A DNA stretch of 40,243 nucleotides from Ignavibacteriae bacterium HGW-Ignavibacteriae-4 (GCA_002839765.1 PGYR01000024.1:1-40243); one strand, 5' to 3'; positions 17,401 through 25,974 are shown, counted from the first letter of the stretch. The notes: a model not told the origin generated them from the letters alone. Translations and numbers: made by a program.

Positions 17401-19920
17401 TACTGTTTGACTCGAAGATTTGCTTATAGTCATAGTATCAGGGCAAATATTAGTTGAAGTAAAAAACTGATTATAATCGTACATAGTTGATGCAAATCCA
17501 ATTTTTTGATTGTCATCACCCCCAGCTATCTCTAGAATACTTTTCATCCAAGGATTTACTGGTACTTCATAATAAGTTTTAACTTTTTCTAGATAATTCT
17601 CTAATTCTATATTATTGTTCACAGGTATTCTACCAATAACTATCTCAGGGACATAATCATCACCTTCTAAAGTACCATAAAAATTATCGGAATATGGTAT
17701 TCCATATATGGGTATTAATTGATCAACAAAACTACCGACTCTCTGTTTCTTTGGATCCCAAGTTGCATCTCCAACTAAAGTCAGATATTCAGGATAATTG
17801 CTCCAATTATCGTAAGCATTTTTTAGAAAATTCTTAATTGAATGTGGACTTTCTATACCATATCCATAAGTGTCATAAAGTTGTTCTACATCTATAGTTA
17901 AAATCTTTTTATCTTCTATTTTAGATAGGAATGAAGTATATTTATCAATTGTTGGCTCAAATATGGGATTGTATATATAAAATGCATCTACACTTGTTTC
18001 AATAATTGATTTAATCTTTGCTTTGATAAGCTTTACATCCTGTATCGAACTAAGTGAATTAACAATTTTTCTAGAGGTTTCTCCTTTAGGTAGTAATACT
18101 TCCGCACCATAATAATTGTCATTATTAGTCTTTTGTAATATATTCTCACTTATAGACTCAAATTTCTGAGAACCAATTTTAGCAAACATAAATTTATTAG
18201 TAGCTGTATAAATACTGTTTGCTCCAAATAAACTACTGATTTTTGATTTTACATTATTACTGATTGTACCTTCAGATGTAATTACCAACCCGATATTTTG
18301 GCTAGAATTAACACTATTAAGGAAATTTATGAATTCTGATTCCGATTCGAAGAAGTTAGTTGTATTCTTATTTCCAAATTCAGTTACAATTCCAAAACCA
18401 TACTTCCTACTGGTCAATAATTGTTTGTTATAAAAGATAGATGAAAACTTATTTTTTGCTGATAAAGCTATAAAACCAGAATTCACAGTATTAGGAAATT
18501 GAATTGTATTATTAACTGTGTCAATAGCAACAACAAAGTTATCTTGAAAACCATTGATATTCACTTTTGTATCTATATTATTATCAGTTATAAAGGAAAT
18601 ATAGTTATTCTCTGCAACAGGTAATACTTCGCCAGAAATAATATAATAATCAAATCCGATTATTCCATTGTACTTAGAATTATCAGAATCCTCAACTACT
18701 TTATAAGAGTTGAGGTTAAAAATATTCCCACCTTGTAATAGATTATCTATTGGAACAGTTATTTCTGAATTGATAACTTTACTACCAATATTTCTGATTG
18801 TATCATTCTTGTAATCATTTATGTAAGTTAAAGTCTTATTGTAAATTACTTCAGGCAAATAATAAATGTTAGAAGCATACTCATATTCAATTTTAAGATC
18901 AGAAACAGGGAAAATAGAAAAGTTTGTAAAAAATTCCCACGGTTTATCGAAGGAGTTTTGAGTTCTTATTTCATCAAAATACCAGTTCTCAGATAAGACA
19001 GTTTCTGTATCTGTTACATCAACCCCATTTCCATATACTTTATCTTCTTCATATCTTTTATTTATACTTACTTTATCGAGTATTTGATTGGTTTGTAGAT
19101 CAGTAATAAGATTATATTGCAATGATTGTGAATCTTCATCATAGACTATAAAATATGGTTCTTTTCCATTATAATAATCATAATAAGAAGTGTCGCCATA
19201 AGGGTGTGAAGCAACTATATAAAGATAATCATCATGTTGAATTACATTTGATGTTGAATAGAATTTCAACTCATTTCCACGATTAATTATATGAATATTA
19301 CTTGTAGATTTACCTAATAGACTACTATTTGTATTTATCAATTCTGATAAATTTATTCTTGCTACCCCATCTTTGGTTGTATAGAATTTATAATAATCTA
19401 AGCCAGAAGTGAACCAATCTGCAGTAGATTGAATTTTATTTTTTTTATCTTTATTCTTTCTAGTCGAAAGTGCTTCTAAATGTCTCTTATTTAATAATTC
19501 TGTGTGGAAATTATTTTTTGAAGGAACATTTAGTGACACTTTGTTATTAAATTTATATGAAAATGAAATAGAATCTACTTTATAAGAAATATTATTCACT
19601 GGGTCTGTTCTTGTCAATTCCACACTCAAATTTGCAAGTTTAACTCTACGTTGAATACCAGCATAACTAAGTTCATAACTAGATTTTGAAGAGTAATTAA
19701 CAGAATGATTTATAGTAACTGATTCATATATGTTGATATCAAATCTGCTTAAATCAAATTCATCTATTGCAAAAATTCCTGTCCATTCATTATTATATGT
19801 TTGTCCGAAATTATCAATTCTAACATTTAAACCTGTTTCAGTTTCTGAAATATAATCCTTAGAGTAAGAACTATTCACTAGAATTAAAAATACAATTAGA
19901 ATAGATGATAATTTATACAT
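14422..19920 (-). CDS. Giant C25 (gingipain/PorU-type) cysteine peptidase with ILEI-like and FlgD-type sorting domains
   Basis: The 1832-residue protein starts with a signal peptide and a beta-rich N-terminal region like that of PorU sortases (DYYKFYTTKDGVARINLSEL near residue 175). The C25 peptidase domain spans about residues 670-1000. The catalytic dyad is H864 in NFLGHGSP and C894 in NTLSCNTSAF, 30 residues apart, as expected for gingipain-fold enzymes. Residues 1240-1395 look like an ILEI/GG domain (RGFNIVIIPDT, HFDTWDS, FLNDSLPYGYYMLLATAD, ALSALGTKYS, VLFTRIG). Further Ig-like regions precede a C-terminal FlgD/Por sorting domain beginning NNLGNYPNPFDESTTFKYD. It may be a PorU-like sortase or a secreted protease; having its own sorting domain favours cargo. 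It meets the barrel gene tail to tail, sharing a TTAA. Confidence 0.85.
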   Translation of the reverse strand: MYKLSSILIVFLILVNSSYSKDYISETETGLNVRIDNFGQTYNNEWTGIFAIDEFDLSRFDINIYESVTINHSVNYSSKSSYELSYAGIQRRVKLANLSVELTRTDPVNNISYKVDSISFSYKFNNKVSLNVPSKNNFHTELLNKRHLEALSTRKNKDKKNKIQSTADWFTSGLDYYKFYTTKDGVARINLSELINTNSSLLGKSTSNIHIINRGNELKFYSTSNVIQHDDYLYIVASHPYGDTSYYDYYNGKEPYFIVYDEDSQSLQYNLITDLQTNQILDKVSINKRYEEDKVYGNGVDVTDTETVLSENWYFDEIRTQNSFDKPWEFFTNFSIFPVSDLKIEYEYASNIYYLPEVIYNKTLTYINDYKNDTIRNIGSKVINSEITVPIDNLLQGGNIFNLNSYKVVEDSDNSKYNGIIGFDYYIISGEVLPVAENNYISFITDNNIDTKVNINGFQDNFVVAIDTVNNTIQFPNTVNSGFIALSAKNKFSSIFYNKQLLTSRKYGFGIVTEFGNKNTTNFFESESEFINFLNSVNSSQNIGLVITSEGTISNNVKSKISSLFGANSIYTATNKFMFAKIGSQKFESISENILQKTNNDNYYGAEVLLPKGETSRKIVNSLSSIQDVKLIKAKIKSIIETSVDAFYIYNPIFEPTIDKYTSFLSKIEDKKILTIDVEQLYDTYGYGIESPHSIKNFLKNAYDNWSNYPEYLTLVGDATWDPKKQRVGSFVDQLIPIYGIPYSDNFYGTLEGDDYVPEIVIGRIPVNNNIELENYLEKVKTYYEVPVNPWMKSILEIAGGDDNQKIGFASTMYDYNQFFTSTNICPDTMTISKSSSQTVSESQANDIKREINKGKMWTNFLGHGSPTVIDMSGWEAPNLNNQGKYGFLNTLSCNTSAFAEPWQLNSIGEEFVNIKNKGFVGVIGGTSTTQVSTALSVASAMFYSIINLQYPLRNIGRIYNSYKARNSRVPTALNQVVLLGDPLLTVRISLRPEIVIYKKDIFITNQTGSNVITESDNKVNVDLSLYNIGIVSEDSINVRLIHTFNGIADTLIKRIEPVCFNSNLSFEFSLMNSIGVHNLELFADYDSLINDVNYQNNRVDLSFNVFSQGILPVEPLDHWNVTSNNAIFRFVNPTGTEKEYKFIIKNEKNEIVYTNSNPSLFENYIEIKVDNLNNNNDYILEYSSKEKVSGIESSPQKIEFHTTIKIDSTVHYVVNNNSNTINYDNLVKTSKGLEFDDKEFSVFLSSARGNETAGRHAIIDLIDMKDSSVFAFLNRLQRGFNIVIIPDTIDDTTFTSRHFDTWDSKFNGEDIFVDSRWLDRFLNDSLPYGYYMLLATADVPTRAPDIMNYEKSPDSVGSITRIKRALSALGTKYSDSLQFNSSYVLFTRIGFPESTIDYHLLGDTIQLRTDFTRFQSNAKIRIDNIGNAKKFVESRLYLTRQNISYESKFKSADIELLDSKDLVTDLSSLETKSNPLLNLELNLLRDSVGAPFVFNKFEIDFIPTPELAVIKTKSYFEKDEFERGEDIEYRYSVENISTRSKAENIEFKFTIENNFNTELKTENQPIINQNSIFNSKQDYNTIGFATNNKLILEIDPEKYQNELFIFNNSFSSDVRIKEDTTKPWLVAYADGSELFNNSYVSERPIFTVDLYDKSKQEILKDNVIFNRINSKVMINNNVDTFNFELINDGELKARVTFRPIDKLDIGQNRLLVIGEDATGNHADTLELDIYVSDKYVTNNLGNYPNPFDESTTFKYDYIGKENGLDIRVTIFNSLGSKIKVLESSANFGENTLDWNGVDENGNSISTGVYYYRLDIINKQAEPSFNRIIKVN

Positions 19921-19963
19921 ATTTATTACTTGTTATTATTCAATTACAACTTAAACGAATTAA

Positions 19964-20003
19964 TAAAAAAAAGGTTGTGTTCATATATCAATGAACACAA
20001 CCT
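19964..20003 (-). terminator. Strong intrinsic terminator downstream of the 20036-21367 gene
   Basis: AGGTTGTGTTCAT (19972-19984) pairs perfectly with ATGAACACAACCT (19991-20003) around a 6-nt loop. On the minus strand a run of T residues follows the stem. An A-rich tract lies on the other side as well, but no plus-strand gene reads into it. Confidence 0.85.
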
Positions 20004-20035
20004 AATAAAAAAAGTTACACTTTAAAGTTAACTAA

Positions 20036-21367
20036 TTATTTTTTTGGAGAACCTTTGATATCAAAAATAATTTTGTCTGCAATAGCACTTGCAATTTCTC
20101 TTTGAACATTATCGCCACTAGTCATATACTCAGAAATGGCATTTTCTACTCTAGTTTTAATAATTTCAGAAGTTTGACCAACTAATGCAGTTGATAATTG
20201 GTGAATATCTTCTTGTTGTCCTCTAAGAGTTTCAAGTTGAGATCTATTAGCATCCTCCATTTTCTTAAGCATCTTGTCCATACGTTCTTCGTTTTCAGTA
20301 TAGAACATAGTGATTGCAAGAAGCACAAGCATCGTAAATTCCAAGAAGATTACAAAAAGGATTACTGATGGTCTATCTGCAGGAATAAATTTCAAACCAC
20401 GTATACCAACACCCACAATAAGTACCGCAGCACCACCATAAGCAAGTCCAGTTACGTTATTTGAGAATTGTTCTGTGAAGTGGTGAGCCATATAAAGTTT
20501 GAAACCTTTTCCAATTTTCAAATGATTACCTCTCCAATCTAAACCATTCTTAGTATCTACAATCTCTGTTAATACAAACTCAGAGAAGAACTCTTTAATT
20601 CTATTATACAAAGCTTCATTTCTGAAAAGTACTAAATCAGTTTCATCATCATAAATATCATCAAAATCGATTAGCTTCTTAGTTGCTAATTCAGTATCAG
20701 TCGTTGTTCTATCCCAAATTGTTCTATATAGTCTTTCCATTTCATCTCTGTCAGCATCTTTTAATCTAATATCAGGCAAAGTTAGCATTTCAACTACTCT
20801 ATCATCAAATCCAGTTTGAAGTCTGATTTTAACTTTTACGTGATCAATCTCTTTTTCAAATAATGCAGCCATAAGACCTAAAGAAGAAGGGAATACCATT
20901 GTTAAAAGTACACCTACGAATAGACCAATTACTAATGAAAGAATCCAGAAACCAATATGTGGCTCAAGGAAAATTGGGTTTTCACCAAGTTTTGGAGCTT
21001 TGACATACCACTCACCAGATTTTTTTGAATAACCATGAGCTTCTAGATTTCTATCTTGCCAAGAAAAATCTATGATATACTCACCATTAATTAAATCCTT
21101 TGCAACTGTAGTGTTTGATCCAATCGATGCTTCTTTCTCTTTAGAAGTAGAGCCCCAAACAAGATCATCAAATTTAACAAACCCTATTTTACCTAATTCA
21201 TCACCCGATGGTGAGAATTGAGAAATTACGAATCCAGCTGTAGCTTGAGGTAAGACATGAAAATGAGTAAAGTAACCTACTACTAAAGTTATAGCTAAGA
21301 AAACAACCCATTGCACAAACCCTGCGCCTCTGTGTTCTTTATTACCTGTCATATTGTTTGGAGACAT
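20036..21367 (-). CDS. Unrecognised four-helix membrane protein with C-terminal coiled coil
   Basis: I do not recognise this 443-residue protein. A short N-terminus leads into helix 1 (about residues 17-37). An extracytoplasmic region of about 100 residues and helix 2 (138-159) follow. A large, charged, predicted cytoplasmic segment (170-303) includes RDEMERLYRTIWDR and DFDDIYDDETDLVLFRNEALYNRIKEFF. Helices 3 (about 308-328) and 4 (about 334-357) come next. The C-terminal tail is coiled-coil (ENEERMDKMLKKMEDANRSQLETL) and ends in a helical segment that reads like a self-association module. This resembles a scaffold or sensor rather than a transporter. It is a single gene with its own terminator and a 360-bp upstream spacer, so it probably has its own regulation. 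Confidence 0.8.
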   Translation of the reverse strand: MSPNNMTGNKEHRGAGFVQWVVFLAITLVVGYFTHFHVLPQATAGFVISQFSPSGDELGKIGFVKFDDLVWGSTSKEKEASIGSNTTVAKDLINGEYIIDFSWQDRNLEAHGYSKKSGEWYVKAPKLGENPIFLEPHIGFWILSLVIGLFVGVLLTMVFPSSLGLMAALFEKEIDHVKVKIRLQTGFDDRVVEMLTLPDIRLKDADRDEMERLYRTIWDRTTTDTELATKKLIDFDDIYDDETDLVLFRNEALYNRIKEFFSEFVLTEIVDTKNGLDWRGNHLKIGKGFKLYMAHHFTEQFSNNVTGLAYGGAAVLIVGVGIRGLKFIPADRPSVILFVIFLEFTMLVLLAITMFYTENEERMDKMLKKMEDANRSQLETLRGQQEDIHQLSTALVGQTSEIIKTRVENAISEYMTSGDNVQREIASAIADKIIFDIKGSPKK

Positions 21368-21727
21368 ACATTAACCTATAAATTAATTATTAAATGATTT
21401 TTTTCGTACTAAAAATATAATTTTTACTAAAACTGCTGATAGTAAAGCATAAGATAAGATTTAGTTTTTATTTCTACAAATAAAAGTTTTAAAATATAAT
21501 AACTTTTACATAATAAAGCGTATCTTACATAATGAGATTCTTAAATTCACATACAAACTATTTCAATTCAAACAAAGGTACAATCAGAGGAAGTTCTGCT
21601 CTTTCATTCTGTTTTTATCACTCTAAACTAATCTCAACTCTTCTTTACACATCCATACTTAATTAATTTTCATATTACTGAATAAATTAATAAAATTAAA
21701 TTTCTAATTATACACATGGATTAAAAT
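21368..21727. promoter_or_regulatory. 360-bp divergent intergenic region
   Basis: This is the longest gene-free stretch. It is very AT-rich and I find no ORF, RNA gene or clear hairpin. On the minus strand TACCTTTG (21573-21580) matches the -7 consensus but lies about 205 nt before the 21367 start, implying a long leader if it is used. TAAATTTC (21697-21704), 23 nt before the ATG at 21728, differs from the consensus by one base and is the best candidate for the transaminase gene. A pyrimidine-rich stretch lies near 21596-21655. Confidence 0.4.
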
Positions 21728-23068
21728 ATGAAATATTCTAATTATACACCCAAGTATTATATAAATAGTTTAAACACGCTTGAATCTATCTCTGAACATC
21801 AAATAGGAGATGGGATGTCAATTGTTGTTGATAATAATCAAAGTAAAGGAAATATAGTAGATAGAAAAACAGGAAAGAGATATTTAGATTTCTTTACTTG
21901 CTTTGCTTCTATGCCATTAGGTTATAATCACCCAAAAATGCTGGAGTCTGACTTTATAGATTACATAGGTATTAACTCCATTAATAAACCTTCTAATTCA
22001 GATTTATATACTGAAGTGCAAGCAACTTTTACAAATACCTTATTTAAAGTTGCAGTACCTAAAGATGATTTCAAATATAGCTTCTATATAGAAGGAGGTG
22101 CGTTGGCAGTAGAAAATGCTCTAAAAGCTGCTATGGACTGGAAAGTACGAAAGAATATACGGAAAGGACTATCTGAGAATATTGGTACTAAAGTACTTCA
22201 TTTCAAACAAGCATTTCATGGTAGAAGTGGATATACACTTTCTATCACCAATACAGACCCGGTTAAGGTAATGTATTTCCCTAAGTTCGATTGGCCAAGA
22301 GTAGATAATCCAAAGATTATATTTCCGATAGAAAACAATATTGATGATATTATAAATAGAGAAAATGAGAGTATTAGACAAATAGAACAAGCCTTTATAG
22401 AAAACAAAAATGAAATATGCTCTATAATAATAGAACCAATACAAGGAGAAGGTGGGGACAACCATTTTAGAGATGAATTCTTCATCGAGTTAAGAAGGAT
22501 TTGCGATGAAAATGAAGCATTACTTATATTTGACGAAGTACAAACAGGAGTTGGTATGACAGGTAAAATGTGGGCCTACCAACACCTTACAATTAAGCCT
22601 GATATAATATGTTTTGGAAAAAAAATGCAGGTATGTGGTATATTATCTAATACTAGAATAGATGAAGTTGATGATAATGTATTTCATAAATCTTCGAGAA
22701 TTAATTCTACTTGGGGTGGTAATTATACTGACATGGTAAGGATTACTAAATATCTAGAAATTATAGAAGAAGAGAATTTAGTTTCTAATTCAGATAAAAT
22801 GGGAAATTACTTACATTCACTATTACAGAATCTACAAATTGAAAATCATGATATTATTAGCAATGTCAGAGGTAAAGGATTATTCAGAGCATTTGATATA
22901 CAGCAAGAGCTAAGAAAACCATTGTTAGATAAATGTTTTGAAAATGGATTAATTGTTTTAGCTTGTGGCAATAATTCTGTTCGATTTAGAACAAGACTAA
23001 ATATCACAGAACGTGAACTAGATGAAGGTATTAGTATAATAACTAAATCAATTAGTCAGATTAAATAA
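21728..23068 (+). CDS. lat: L-lysine 6-transaminase
   Basis: This 446-residue class III PLP aminotransferase transfers the epsilon-amino group of lysine to 2-oxoglutarate, giving 2-aminoadipate 6-semialdehyde (cyclising to piperideine-6-carboxylate) and glutamate. Family-specific features are FTCFASMPLGYNHP, FYIEGGALAVENALKAAMDWK, KQAFHGRSGYTLSITNTDP and IIEPIQGEGGDNHF. DEVQTGVGMTGKMWAYQH and the PLP-lysine motif CFGKKMQVCGI (K298/K299) follow. NSTWGGNYTDMVR also fits Lat rather than ornithine or GABA transaminases. No aldehyde dehydrogenase partner is in the window. Its 3' end overlaps nrnA by 8 bp, tail to tail. Lat is linked to lysine catabolism or stress responses in other bacteria. Confidence 0.92.
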   Translation: MKYSNYTPKYYINSLNTLESISEHQIGDGMSIVVDNNQSKGNIVDRKTGKRYLDFFTCFASMPLGYNHPKMLESDFIDYIGINSINKPSNSDLYTEVQATFTNTLFKVAVPKDDFKYSFYIEGGALAVENALKAAMDWKVRKNIRKGLSENIGTKVLHFKQAFHGRSGYTLSITNTDPVKVMYFPKFDWPRVDNPKIIFPIENNIDDIINRENESIRQIEQAFIENKNEICSIIIEPIQGEGGDNHFRDEFFIELRRICDENEALLIFDEVQTGVGMTGKMWAYQHLTIKPDIICFGKKMQVCGILSNTRIDEVDDNVFHKSSRINSTWGGNYTDMVRITKYLEIIEEENLVSNSDKMGNYLHSLLQNLQIENHDIISNVRGKGLFRAFDIQQELRKPLLDKCFENGLIVLACGNNSVRFRTRLNITERELDEGISIITKSISQIK

Positions 23069-24053
23069 ATAAGTTATCCAATTCATGGATTATATTATTT
23101 TTAACATCATCAAATTCTTGGTTGAGGGTACGGGCGCCAGCTGCAAACTTGTGTCCGCCTCCACCAAATTTTGCAGCTGCTTCTCTTACTGAGTATTTTC
23201 CTTTTGAACGGAAAGAAATACGAAGTTCTCCCTTTTCTCTTTCTGTAATTAGAACTCCGACTTCGACTCCTTTAACCGATAAAGTATTAGCTACGAAACC
23301 TTCTGTATCATCTTCTATCGCATCTGCTTTATCAAAATCAGATTTTCTTAGTGACATTATAGAAATGCGGCCATTATTATACAAATCCATATTAGCCAGA
23401 GACATACCTAACAATTTCAAGGCTTGTACTGTTTTTTGATTGTAAATCTCATCATAACATTTTACTGGGTCTGCCCCATTTTCAAGAAGCTTTGCTATTA
23501 TATAATGGGTCTCAGCTGTAGTTCTATCGAATCTGAAACTACCAGTATCTGTCATTATAGCAGTATAAAGTGCGTTTGAAATTCGTTTGTCATATTTACC
23601 TTTCAAAGCATCTATTAAAACCCAAATAAGTTCACCGGTTGAAGTAGCATTAGTATCTAAAAATTCTAAATCAGCAAACTCCTTTGGTTCTAAGTGATGA
23701 TCAATCATAACTTTATATGCATTAGACATAGCAACAGCATCACCTGCTTCTTTCAATCTACTCAAATCATTCAAATCTAAAACAAATATTAAATCTGCTC
23801 CGATTATATCTTCCATAACACTATCATCGTATCTAAGAATGCTTTCACAGCCTTCTAAAAATTTCAGATTGTTATTAATTCCACCATTGATAAACATCTT
23901 AGATTTTTTATTGAAGTGTTTTTTAATAAAAAAATGTAGTGCTAGCATAGAACCAATAGCATCGCCATCTGGACTTACATGAGAAGTTATAATAATATTG
24001 TATGATTTTTCAATTTTTTCGGATATTGCGAGAGCTTTTTCTGTAAAATTCAT
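23061..24053 (-). CDS. nrnA: DHH-family bifunctional oligoribonuclease / PAP phosphatase
   Basis: The 330-residue DHH-DHHA1 protein has motif I SHVSPDGDAIGSMLAL (about residues 24-39), the motif II aspartate in VLDLNDLSRL, and the DHH motif at D118-H119-H120 (MIDHHLEP). ATSTGELIW, TDTGSFRFDRT and the C-terminal DHHA1 glycine motif FGGGGHKFAAGAR complete the set. NrnA enzymes degrade nanoRNAs and dephosphorylate 3'-phosphoadenosine 5'-phosphate; they use Mn2+ bound by the D/H residues. All catalytic motifs are intact. The gene is divergent from the PASTA protein gene, with 67 bp between them containing a short inverted repeat, and convergent with lat. Confidence 0.92.
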   Translation of the reverse strand: MNFTEKALAISEKIEKSYNIIITSHVSPDGDAIGSMLALHFFIKKHFNKKSKMFINGGINNNLKFLEGCESILRYDDSVMEDIIGADLIFVLDLNDLSRLKEAGDAVAMSNAYKVMIDHHLEPKEFADLEFLDTNATSTGELIWVLIDALKGKYDKRISNALYTAIMTDTGSFRFDRTTAETHYIIAKLLENGADPVKCYDEIYNQKTVQALKLLGMSLANMDLYNNGRISIMSLRKSDFDKADAIEDDTEGFVANTLSVKGVEVGVLITEREKGELRISFRSKGKYSVREAAAKFGGGGHKFAAGARTLNQEFDDVKNNIIHELDNLFI

Positions 24054-24078
24054 TTTTATTGGATTTGTTTAAATAATT

Positions 24079-24093
24079 GTCTTAATTTAAGAC
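24079..24093. promoter_or_regulatory. Inverted repeat in the nrnA/PASTA divergent spacer
   Basis: GTCTTAATTTAAGAC is two perfect 7-bp arms around one central T. It lies midway between the two divergent start codons, where an operator could act on both. It is short and AT-rich, so chance occurrence is possible. Confidence 0.25.
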
Positions 24094-24120
24094 TTATTCT
24101 ATAAAAAATACGAACATATA

Positions 24121-24981
24121 ATGACTTTCGACGAAAACGAGAACGAAATAGAAAATCTTAAGAATCGATACAAGAGGAATACTCCTCTAGTTGAAGATGA
24201 AAATATAAATAATGACAAAGTTAAAAATACTGATAATAAACTATTGCAATTAGTTAATAAAAGTAAAAATAGTTTCAAATATATAATTACTTTTTTTAGC
24301 TTTCTAATTGTTTTGTTTCTACTTGTCTTTATTGCTGACAAGTGGATTCTACCTTCTATGGTTCACGATAGAGAGACAGTAAATGTCCCTTCTATAGAAG
24401 GGAAAAGCCTCAAAGAAGCATCTGAAATATTGAATGCCAATAATCTTTTCTATGAGATAGTAAGCGAACAATACTCTGGGCAAATTGAGGGAATAATATT
24501 GAAACAAATCCCAGAAGCTAACAAACAGGTTAAAAGTAAAAGACCAATATTTATTACTATTAGTAAGGGTAAAGAAACTATAGAGATGCCTGACTTAACT
24601 GGAATTTCAGTTAGACAAGCTAGAGTAACCCTATATAATAATGGGTTGAACTTAGGTGATATACAATATACATATAGCGAGTTGGTACCCAAAGATTCCG
24701 TTATTTCTCAAAATATTAGAAAAGGTAAAAAACTAATTTATGGTGATACTGTAAATTTGATTGTAAGTAAAGGACCTGAGTTTCAAATATATATTCCAAA
24801 ACTTTCTGGTATGGCATTCGAAGGGATAGAAAATTATCTTATTTCAGAAGGGTTCAAGTTAGGAAATGTCGAATTTATAGAGAATGATACTTTTGTACCT
24901 GGAACTATAATATCTCAACTTCCTCCATCTAATACACTTGCACAATCCGGTCAATATATTAATTTAGTTGTTGCTAGATAG
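24121..24981 (+). CDS. Membrane-anchored protein with three PASTA domains, no kinase
   Basis: The 286-residue protein has an acidic, Asn-rich cytoplasmic N-terminus (1-50), one transmembrane helix (about 53-73, FFSFLIVLFLLVFIA) and three consecutive extracytoplasmic PASTA domains at about residues 83-150, 152-222 and 226-286. Each has the typical VP.(I/L).G.(S)...A...L...N form and a closing SQ.P or ISKG segment (VPSIEGKSLKEASEIL, MPDLTGISVRQARVTLYNNGL, IPKLSGMAFEGIENYL). PASTA domains bind peptidoglycan or muropeptides, usually on Ser/Thr kinases or penicillin-binding proteins. Here no catalytic domain is attached, so it is a stand-alone wall-binding or adaptor protein. Confidence 0.9.
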   Translation: MTFDENENEIENLKNRYKRNTPLVEDENINNDKVKNTDNKLLQLVNKSKNSFKYIITFFSFLIVLFLLVFIADKWILPSMVHDRETVNVPSIEGKSLKEASEILNANNLFYEIVSEQYSGQIEGIILKQIPEANKQVKSKRPIFITISKGKETIEMPDLTGISVRQARVTLYNNGLNLGDIQYTYSELVPKDSVISQNIRKGKKLIYGDTVNLIVSKGPEFQIYIPKLSGMAFEGIENYLISEGFKLGNVEFIENDTFVPGTIISQLPPSNTLAQSGQYINLVVAR

Positions 24982-24990
24982 ATTAAACCT

Positions 24991-25016
24991 TTTCTTAGAA
25001 ACTTATGTCTAAGAAA
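24991..25016 (+). other. Stem-loop between the PASTA gene and the 25054 gene
   Basis: TTTCTTAGA and TCTAAGAAA form a 9-bp stem with an 8-nt loop, 9 nt after the PASTA gene stop. There is no following T run, so it could be an mRNA 3'-end stabiliser, a weak or rho-linked terminator, or a leader structure of the next gene. Confidence 0.4.
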
Positions 25017-25053
25017 TAGTTAATCAATTAATAATAATATAAAGAGGTTTTAT

Positions 25054-25884
25054 ATGAAAAAAATGAATTTAATAATTAGTACTTTGATTACTCTAGTACT
25101 AATTACAGGTATAACACTTTATGCAAAAGGCGATAAAGGTCATGGTAAGAGAGGCAAATGTGGAAATGAAAGACCTAAGATGACTCAAGAAATGGCGGAT
25201 CAGTTGAATCAGTTGAAAAGTGATTTCGATTCGAAACTAAGCGAAGAAGATTTAAACTCTTTAAATTTATTAAGAGAAAAGGTAAAATCTGAAATGCTTG
25301 ATATAAAAACACAAATATCTGAAATAAAAAACTCTGATATTTCAAAAGAAGAGAAAAAGACAAAAATTCATGAATTAATGAAGGATAATAAAGGTAATAA
25401 GGATGAAGTTAAATCTGTACTTAAAGCTATATTAGAGGATAATAAAGAAGCCGTGGAATCATTAGCTAGTAGTCTCAAAGAACTAAAGCAAAATGATGGA
25501 CATCCAAAAAGAAGAGAACAATTAAAAGACAATAAGAATGAAGAACATAAAGGTCATAGAATCGCAAGGTTTATTCTACATGATGATTTCGTAGCAATTA
25601 AAGAAGAGTTTAGAGAAAAAGTAAAAGACTCTAAAAAGCTAGATTTAGTTGTAAATAATGATCAATTGACTTTCGTTAGTCCTGATGAATCAAGTAATTC
25701 TAAATTTACTTTATATGATTTGAATGGAAATAAAATCACAAACATTGCAAATCAAAACATTATAAAGGGTGAGAATTCAATAAACCTGAATACACTGAAT
25801 ATGAAATTAGAAAAAGGACGTTATTTCTTAATCATAGAAAATGAGAATGGTGTTAGCTCTGGTAAGTTTATTTATCTTAAATAA
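25054..25884 (+). CDS. Secreted helical protein with C-terminal type IX-like sorting domain
   Basis: The 276-residue protein has a signal peptide (MNLIISTLITLVLITGITLYAKG). A highly charged, Lys/Glu-rich, mostly helical region at about 40-190 is predicted coiled coil (QLNQLKSDFDSKLSEEDLNS, LREKVKSEMLDIKTQIS). A beta-rich C-terminus at about 195-276 (KFTLYDLNGNKITNI, GRYFLIIENENGVSSGKFIYLK) has the form of T9SS type A sorting domains. The helical part loosely recalls Spy/CpxP-like periplasmic chaperones, but I cannot confirm their LTxxQ motifs. An AAAGAGG Shine-Dalgarno-like sequence lies 7 nt upstream of the ATG, unusually good for this window, suggesting high expression. Its function is unknown. 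Confidence 0.75.
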   Translation: MKKMNLIISTLITLVLITGITLYAKGDKGHGKRGKCGNERPKMTQEMADQLNQLKSDFDSKLSEEDLNSLNLLREKVKSEMLDIKTQISEIKNSDISKEEKKTKIHELMKDNKGNKDEVKSVLKAILEDNKEAVESLASSLKELKQNDGHPKRREQLKDNKNEEHKGHRIARFILHDDFVAIKEEFREKVKDSKKLDLVVNNDQLTFVSPDESSNSKFTLYDLNGNKITNIANQNIIKGENSINLNTLNMKLEKGRYFLIIENENGVSSGKFIYLK

Positions 25885-25906
25885 CATTTCTAACATTAAT
25901 ATTTAT

Positions 25907-25946
25907 ATAGAGCTTATGATCAAGTTATCATAAGCTCTATTTTTTT
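25907..25946 (+). terminator. Strong intrinsic terminator after the 25054 gene
   Basis: ATAGAGCTTATGAT (25907-25920) pairs perfectly with ATCATAAGCTCTAT (25927-25940) around a 6-nt loop and runs into seven T residues. It is a textbook rho-independent terminator separating this gene from pcrA. Confidence 0.92.
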
Positions 25947-25974
25947 GTCTCTTTCATTATAGTTCAATATGACT

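Noticed and set aside
21368-21727. Small RNA or riboswitch in the longest spacer
   Set aside because: I find no stable hairpin, no terminator and no known riboswitch core here. A lysine riboswitch before lat was considered but its helices are not visible.
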